Source of the DNA: Silene noctiflora
Taxonomy: Eukaryota > Streptophyta > Magnoliopsida > Caryophyllales > Caryophyllaceae
Direction of reading: 5' to 3'
Length of the DNA: 37,859 nt
Assembly: GCA_009801015.1 (NCBI GenBank)
Contig: VHZZ01004021.1
Coordinates: forward strand, 36,118 to 73,976
Shown: positions 32,412 through 37,859 of the stretch, in pieces
Layout: each line of letters begins with the position of its first letter
Position numbering within the stretch: the first letter of the stretch is position 1
Made by a program: the position numbers and the translations under genes
The notes under the pieces: model-generated
What the model was told of the DNA's origin: nothing
The model's input: only the letters and a program-made list of their open reading frames with translations
Database searches by the model: none

Positions 32412-32424
32412 GGGTCAAATATAC
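32412..32424. repeat. Target-site duplication of the L1 LINE, right copy
   Basis: GGGTCAAATATAC matches the copy at 30587-30599 at all 13 positions, so the insertion is fairly young. Confidence 0.95.
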
Positions 32425-32510
32425 TTTTGAGCAAGTGTGTATTGTTTATTGTTTGTCCGATTGTAGGGAGTACAATAGAGAAATATTATATTAGGTAGGG
32501 TACAAGTAGC

Positions 32511-33328
32511 CAGGGGCGAACCCAGGATTATAATTTTGGTGTAGCAAAATTACTAGTAGTACAAAATCGTAAATGTTCTACTAATTAGCTTACGTATATC
32601 ATGAAAACTTTGATCGTAATGCAATTAGGCTAATGTTCTACATCCAACAGATTTAGAAATTTCGTCCGCAATTAAAAAAAATGTAACCAATTTCGAAATT
32701 CTAACTCAAAAGTGCATACAAAGGTTGCGTCATAATATAATGCCCCAACCTTACTTATCAGTGACATAATAGAATGATCAAATGTCATGCTCAAATTATC
32801 GATACCCGGAGCACAAAATGCAGAAAAAACGATTCTAACAATATTTGTGATACAACCAAATTATGTACTCCCTTTATCTCGATTGTTTGTTTGCTTTTTT
32901 TATTTTTTGTAAGAAATATTTTAATCAAAGGCAAACAAATGATTAAGACGGAAGGAATATAAAAACACCGATAAACCCCAAAGCAAATAATTCAACAAAA
33001 ATAGCATACATTCTCTTAAAAATTAGTATTAAAATATTTTGTTGATTATTCATTTATTTGTGAGGGGAAAAAGGCAAAAAAATTTAGCATTAAAAGACGG
33101 AGTAAATTACCTTAATTAATTAGACTGTTACTCCTAATACAATAAAGAAATTTATTAGGGAGTTATATTTCCGATGATAGAGTAAATGTTGGGATTTTGA
33201 AACAAACAAACAAACAAGGGGAACTATTTATCGCATTTATGGTGTCGCAAGATAGCATTTTCTCACACGCATTTTTTTTGTTTGGTGTAGCAAATGCTAC
33301 ACTATTCATGAACGTGGGTCCGTCCTTG
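32511..33328. mobile_element. Non-autonomous hAT element with perfect 8-bp TSD
   Basis: Termini are CAGGGGCGAACCCAGG (32511-32526) and CGTGGGTCCGTCCTTG (33313-33328), inverted matches at 12 of 16. The exact octamer CAAGTAGC lies on both sides (32503-32510 and 33329-33336), the diagnostic hAT target duplication. GGTGTAGCAAA occurs near both ends (about 32540 and 33282). No transposase frame is present. A Stowaway-like MITE is nested inside at 32868-32957. Confidence 0.92.
32868..32957. mobile_element. Stowaway-like MITE nested in the hAT element
   Basis: CTCCCTTTATCTCGATTGTT on the left has an inverted partner ending AATGATTAAGACGGAAGGAA on the right; GTTTGC/GCAAAC continues the stem. TA flanks both sides (32866-32867 and 32958-32959). 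Short length, TA duplication and a CTCCCT terminus fit Tc1/mariner Stowaway MITEs. Confidence 0.85.
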
Positions 33329-33336
33329 CAAGTAGC

Positions 33337-33800
33337 CCTTATATTAGAAACCCCACCACATCACAACCTTTTATTCTTTTTAACGCGAGTCATCATCTCT
33401 TTCCCTACACCTTCAAAATTCAAATCTTTATCTTCTAAATCTTCATGTTTTTCATAAAATCTTCAACTATAATTGAATAATCAAGAACACCAACAAACAT
33501 AGGTACAATTCTCAACTATGGTGGTCACATTTTCTACACTAACACATATGTCACCATGTTAAACAAAGGTCCAACTAAAACAAAGGTATAACTAAAGCAG
33601 TTTGCGGAAGCTAATATAACTCGTGAGACTCCACCCTGCTAACCCCGCCACGTAGACGACAACCATCATCGTCAATACCTGCTAAGTTAACTGTTCACCA
33701 TCCCCGAATGGATCACCACAGTTTTTAAAACATTAAACGGAGTCAGTCAACTGAACAACTATATAAAGTAGACAATGTAAACAAAACAAAACCACCCACG
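33337..33800. other. Probable distal LTR region or flank, boundary unresolved
   Basis: No coding frame is recognised. The part from about 33480 upward resembles the rest of the downstream LTR in texture (GTCAACTG-type words, TTCCGC), but I could not place the TG terminus. The candidate TGTAAAC at 33775 is not convincing. Confidence 0.3.
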
Positions 33801-34178
33801 TTCCTTAATGTGCACATCCCCCATACGCTGAGATAACGCAAGAGGTGAACAATGGGGGCGAGACTACCTCTCACAATGGCTCACAAAACAATATCACAAA
33901 TCACAATCTCAACACGCCCAACACCGACATCCACCACCAACAACTCCATCACAACATCGTCACAACAATACCATCACACAATACTCAAGTTCCTTAATGT
34001 GCACATCCCCCTTACGCTGAGAGAACGCAAGGGGCGAACAATGGGGGTGAGACCACCTCTCACAATGGCTCACAACCACAATCACAATACCGTCGCCACC
34101 ACAATATCCCAATACAGATCAATCACAGTAATAATCATAGAGACCGTCACATTGCATCACATATAATTCCACAACCAA
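33801..34178 (-). repeat. Two-copy 189-bp tandem duplication inside the LTR
   Basis: TTCCTTAATGTGCACATCCC begins at 33801 and again at 33990. The two copies share CTCACAATGGCTCACAA and ATACGCTGAGA/TTACGCTGAGA blocks with modest divergence. The duplication falls in the transcribed (R-U5) part of the LTR. Confidence 0.85.
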
Positions 34179-34625
34179 CTGACAACAATAATATCACATC
34201 ACATTAAACACCACAAGATCGTCACAATCATGAAATCATATCACGGTACACATAACACAACCGTCATATTATACAATATACAGTTCTACAGTCAACTGAG
34301 TAGGGAAACCCTACCTCAACAAGCAAATCTTGCACAAGCAAGAGATTAATACGCTTCCTCTACGAAGTCTCCTCCTATAACGCATCAATTAACACTAATA
34401 AGGCATACAATCCCTAAAACCCCCAAATCAGAAATTAGGGTTGTATATTAAAGGCAAAAAGACTCAATTAAAGACTTACCCTTACAATTACGGTCTTACG
34501 ATGCGTAGAAATCCTAACAAACGATAGAGACGCGCCGCATAATGAAGAACTAGAAGGAGGAGCAGTAAACGATGTCTAGGTTTTGTTTTAAAAGCGAAAT
34601 AATGATTTACTGCTTATCGTTCTAA

Positions 34626-34633
34626 TATTTATA
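34626..34633 (-). promoter_or_regulatory. TATA box of the LTR promoter
   Basis: TATAAATA on the minus strand lies downstream of the palindrome array and upstream of the putative R region, where an LTR core promoter is expected. Confidence 0.6.
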
Positions 34634-34654
34634 CTTGCCCCTAAAAACCCGATA

Positions 34655-34850
34655 CGAACCGGACACTCGGTCGAATATGCGACACTCGACCGAATATGCG
34701 ACACTCGACCGAGTACACGCCACTCGACCGAGTGCTCTGCACTCGTCCGAGTCCCCAACTTCCAGCGTACTGACAGACCAACATAGATGGACACTCGACA
34801 AAGTAACACTCGGTCGAGTACACTGTACTCTGTCGAGTGTCCCTATACTA
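34655..34850 (-). promoter_or_regulatory. Array of ACTCGGTCGAGT-type palindromes in LTR U3
   Basis: About eight copies of a 12-bp palindrome family lie in 195 bp, such as ACTCGACCGAGT (twice near 34704 and 34722), ACTCGGTCGAGT (about 34808) and diverged forms ending GAATATG or AGTAAC. Position upstream of the TATA box suggests an enhancer made of binding sites for a dimeric factor; the factor is unknown to me. Confidence 0.6.
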
Positions 34851-34867
34851 AAACCACGAGTATTACA

Positions 34868-34940
34868 GTCTTCCTTCCTTAAAAATGAACTTCGTCCCCA
34901 AAGTTCAAACCCATGCCAATATAACATGACAACTTACATA
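34868..34940 (-). pseudogene. Last codons of Ty3/gypsy pol, cut by the hAT insertion
   Basis: Before the purine tract the minus strand reads LNFGDEVHF and then a stop, the kind of end seen in plant Ty3/gypsy pol genes next to the 3' LTR. Only about 20 codons remain before hAT sequence begins near 34945, so the rest of pol presumably lies beyond the far end of the hAT element, outside the window. Confidence 0.6.
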
Positions 34941-35265
34941 CTGTGATGCTCGGACTCGGACTCGAGTGTCCGACTCGGACACGGATCCGAGTGTCCGATC
35001 CTTGAGATCTGAAAATCAAGGACTCGGATACGAGGATCCGTGAATTATTTTGGACTCAGCATTTTTCTAATATAATAAAAATAACCATATGCATTTAAAT
35101 ATTTAATCCAAAAAACAAATAATAGAACAAAATAACATTTTATAAATGCAGTTCAACAAAACAAAACAAACTGGATACTGGAAACACAAACTTAAAACAA
35201 ACAAGCTGGAAAAAAAAAGATAGTCCCCACGAAAACAAAAGCACAAAATAAAGAAAAGCATCTAT

Positions 35266-37517
35266 TCAAACAACATTCCCATCTTCATAATCTCCATCTT
35301 CATAAGTCCTCAGCATTTCTTCAATGGTAGGATCTTTAGCAATGATATTAGCAAATGCATCTATGTCCGCATCAACCCCAAGTGAATCGCCACCTTAAAA
35401 AACAAAGAAAAAGAGTCAACAAATTTATCTATTAACAACATAAAAGTAGTTTATTAAGATCCTAATAAAAATAACTTACCAACGTCCCAATAGCTAGAAG
35501 GACCTTTCTTGTATTCTTCGGTTTTATGGGTCAATAACCGTAAATTATTGTGGATATAAACAAGATCTTTGGTTCTTTTTGAGTCTAACTTGTTCTTTTT
35601 CACACTTTGAATTTGTGAGAAATCACTCCAATTACGTTCGCAGCAAGATGACGATGCGGGTTGAGAAAGCAGTTTATTAGNCAAAGCTTGTAACATGGGT
35701 GTAGAAGATCCATAACTTGCCCACCAACTAAGTGGTTCCTCGTGAACTCTTNCCTCCATAACATGAGGCTCCGAAAANAATNCCAAACCCCCCGAAAACA
35801 TTCCATATTCAGCATACACTCTTCTAAGATCATCTTGATTTGGAAACAATTTTTTAAAACATTTATCTCTATTAAGAGATACCTCATGATCTTCATTTGG
35901 TGCAAGTCTTGGAATGGTCCCGACACCACGTTGTAACCAAAATTCACTATAAAANTTCGGAACTAATGAATGAGCCATACAATGAAGTGGGGTGTTANTT
36001 TTGTTCCATNTAGCTTCCAGAACTTGNTGGATTACATTAAAAAAGTTAGAATATNCAGTACTTAAGTCCTCTCNTTCTTCCTTAAATACTTTCTCCTTNA
36101 CTTCTTCTATCATAGAGTCCCACATATCGTATATTAGATGCAAGCAAGGGTCATCACAATCAGCANGCCTTATCATATCATATATAGGAGATGTAAAACT
36201 CAAAAAATATTCCAATTTATCCCACCAACGATCAGAAATTATATACTCTTTAACATTATCAGCTCTTGACTCTAAGTTAGTTTTCCTAAATGTTTTCCAA
36301 TTAGGATCCATCACCATCTTTTCAAGAGCAGATTTAACCAAAAGCAGTCGCTGACCAGTGATAACATGAGAAGCAAATCGAGTTTCACACACTTTTAACA
36401 ACATGTGGTGGGTATATTTCTGATAAATTGTCAAGACCTTAGAATGTTGATTCACAAAGTTAACAATTTCAGAGCAATCTGATGATAAGGATGAAATCCA
36501 TTTACAGGCATCATAGTGGTTTGAATTAGCAGTGGGATCACATATAGATTTGAGAGCTAGATTTAAGGAATGAACCACACATGGAGTCTAGAAAATATTA
36601 GCATACCTGCCCTCAATTATCAAACCCGCTGTCTTAAAATTTCCATCATTGTCGGTGATGATTTGCACAATGTTTTCAGGCCCTTCTTTATCTATAACCG
36701 CAGTGAACAAAGAAGCTACATACTCAGCATCTTTTATGTTACCACTTGTGTCAAATGACGTAACAAACATGGTCTTCCCCCCAGAAGTACCCATAACATT
36801 GATAAGAGGTCTCTTTCGCCTATCACCCCATCCATCAGAGCATAATGAAACCCCCTTCTTTTTCCAAGAATTTCTAAAAGGTTGAAGCAAGGTGTCCACA
36901 TGGGCTTTTTCTTGTTCTAACAATGTTGTCCTCAACCTATTATAATTTGGGGGAACATAGCCAGGTATGTTNCTATTTGATAGTTTTAAAAGAAACTCAC
37001 GAAAGTATGGATTTTTAACAAGAAAAAATGGCAAGGCAGAAGCATAAATCATACGAGNACATTCTTTATCAACCTCGTCTCTAAGAGCGAAATTAAAACA
37101 TGCTTCTAGCGTCCCTCTTTTTCGTTTTTGTTGCTTTAAATCACAGCCAGAAGGTAAAGTAACATACTCTTTTCTCTTCTTTGCTTCTTCCTCCCTCTTC
37201 TTTCTTCGATCCTCAGCCTGTTTGTGCTCCTTGGATAACATTTCCTCAGCTTCATTCGACAACTCTAGACACCCTTCTACACCTACGTTGGTGAATGAAA
37301 GCAAATGTGCTTTTACTTTCGTGTATGAACCATTAACCCTTTTGTTGCAATAATTACAAGTCCATGTTCGATTACCACCGGAATTGAGAACATGGATAAC
37401 TGTAACATAGTTCCATAAAGGGGATTCATCAACTGGGGACGATTGTTTTTCTCTTGGTCTTTTGGGTTGGGAAGAATTTCGTTGATTGGGTATGTTGGGG
37501 TTTGATGAGGAAACCAT
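35266..37517 (-). pseudogene. hAT transposase, two exons, one premature TAG
   Basis: Exons on the minus strand are 35480-37517 and 35266-35393; together 722 codons in one frame apart from a TAG at 36588-36590. Domain order: BED-type zinc finger (WTCNYCNKRVNGSYTKVKAH, about residues 52-71), a Lys/Glu-rich linker, DUF659-type catalytic region (CSDGWGDRRKRPLINVM, IITDNDGNFKTAG, CVVHSLNLALK), and the hAT dimerisation region (LSWWASYGSSTPMLQAL, SSSCCERNWSDFSQIQS). Exon 2 adds an acidic tail. The TAG sits where the family usually has Trp, just before TPCVVH, so a single-base change could explain it. Fourteen ambiguous bases fall in exon 1, so other lesions may be hidden. Without read-through, the product would stop after 309 residues. 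Confidence 0.88.
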
Positions 37518-37859
37518 TGAAAGTTGGAACAGTAAAACAAATTGTTGTTAGATCTGGTTTTTGTGTGTGAGTAAGGACTGCCATTGTTGTATCCTTTTAT
37601 AGTTGAATGAGATATGAACGTTCAGTGGAGAAAGATGAAGAGTTCATCTTTTATTAATTTTTGATTGGAATTAATTTGCCATTGGGAAGAGATGTACAGA
37701 AGTATAGAAAATTGGAAAGGGGTAGGTAATAAACGGCTGAGGGAGAGTAAATGCTAACTGTTGTGATTCTTATATGGTTAGGGTTACGGTTATGGTGTCG
37801 GTTTCGGTTTCGGTCACGGTGGCGGTAACCTAGCTTGATTGATTAACGGTTAATCATAC
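37518..37859. other. hAT transposase 5' leader region
   Basis: Upstream of the transposase Met. It contains a small hairpin (AAGATGAAGAGTTCATCTTT, 37631-37650) and at the window end a run of GGTTTCGGTTTCGGTCACGG (37799-37818). The latter is degenerate repeat sequence that may be a subterminal region, but it does not match the left end of the element. Confidence 0.4.

Larger units (their letters stand above)
33480..34867 (-). mobile_element. Ty3/gypsy 3' LTR (distal boundary approximate)
   Basis: On the minus strand the LTR starts TGTAATACTCG at 34867, immediately after the purine tract AAGGAAGGAAGAC (34880-34868). Going downstream in minus sense it has an array of palindromic CACTCGACCGAGT-like sites (34655-34850), a TATA box (34633-34626) and then long transcribed sequence with a 189-bp duplication. 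The far end is not defined; 33480 is an estimate. The partner LTR and the body of the element are not in this window. Confidence 0.7.
34946..37859 (-). mobile_element. hAT transposon, autonomous type, right end outside the window
   Basis: The left end has a dense block of GGACTCGGACTCGAGTG and CCGAGTGTCCG words (34950-35060), typical of hAT subterminal transposase-binding repeats. Then comes a two-exon transposase gene on the minus strand. The inverted partner of the left block is not seen before 37859, so the other end lies beyond the window. Exact left terminus and target duplication were not fixed. It appears inserted in the pol end of a Ty3/gypsy element. Confidence 0.75.

Noticed and set aside
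33775-34867. TGTAAAC at 33775 as the far LTR end (1093-bp LTR)
   Set aside because: LTR-like sequence seems to continue below 33775 and no target duplication or partner LTR is available, so the end was left unresolved.
37774-37800. GGTTAGGGTTACGG as telomere-type repeat
   Set aside because: Only one TTAGGG-like word is present with no array, and plant telomeres use TTTAGGG.

Overview
The window is nuclear DNA of a flowering plant, most likely a eudicot. It holds two large intron-rich genes that encode plant-type proteins, and intergenic DNA packed with plant transposon families (RTE and L1 LINEs, hAT, Tourist-like, Stowaway-like and MULE-like elements, and a Ty3/gypsy LTR). The repeat flavour, such as the CACTCGACCGAGT-rich LTR, reminds me of Caryophyllales, possibly Caryophyllaceae; that is an impression from memory and is weakly supported.

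Layout. 1-4.4 kb: a small hAT-like MITE, a possible gene-end remnant and a decayed RTE-clade LINE on the plus strand. 4.4-17.2 kb, minus strand: a complete ATG2 gene (autophagy lipid-transfer protein) that I resolve into 13 exons and 1944 codons. 17.2-21.5 kb: a gene-free interval filled with DNA transposons, including a 1.1-kb Tourist-like element with another element nested in it, a 517-bp long-TIR element and a 483-bp hAT element. 21.5-30.35 kb, minus strand: a complete presequence protease gene (PreP, M16C metalloprotease) that I resolve into 17 exons and 1083 codons. 30.6-32.4 kb: a 5'-truncated L1-type LINE with a 13-bp target-site duplication, about 250 bp upstream of the PreP start codon. 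32.5-33.3 kb: a non-autonomous hAT element with a perfect 8-bp duplication and a Stowaway-like MITE inside it. About 33.4-34.9 kb: the 3' LTR and the last few pol codons of a minus-strand Ty3/gypsy element. 34.9 kb to the window end: an autonomous-type hAT transposon, apparently inserted in that retroelement, whose transposase gene has one in-frame TAG.

ATG2 and PreP act in different processes: autophagosome membrane growth, and clearance of targeting peptides in mitochondria and plastids. Their adjacency looks ancestral. In Arabidopsis, PREP1 (At3g19170) and ATG2 (At3g19190) flank PARC6 (At3g19180); here no PARC6-like exon is visible between them. Both genes carry the same unusual degenerate repeat in intron 1 close to the 5' splice site, and each appears to use one GC-AG intron. 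Exon structures were worked out by hand from reading frame, splice consensus and recalled family sequence, not from transcripts. I found no new enzyme system. The best leads are the shared intron-1 repeat, the nested transposons, the LTR promoter array and the near-intact hAT transposase.
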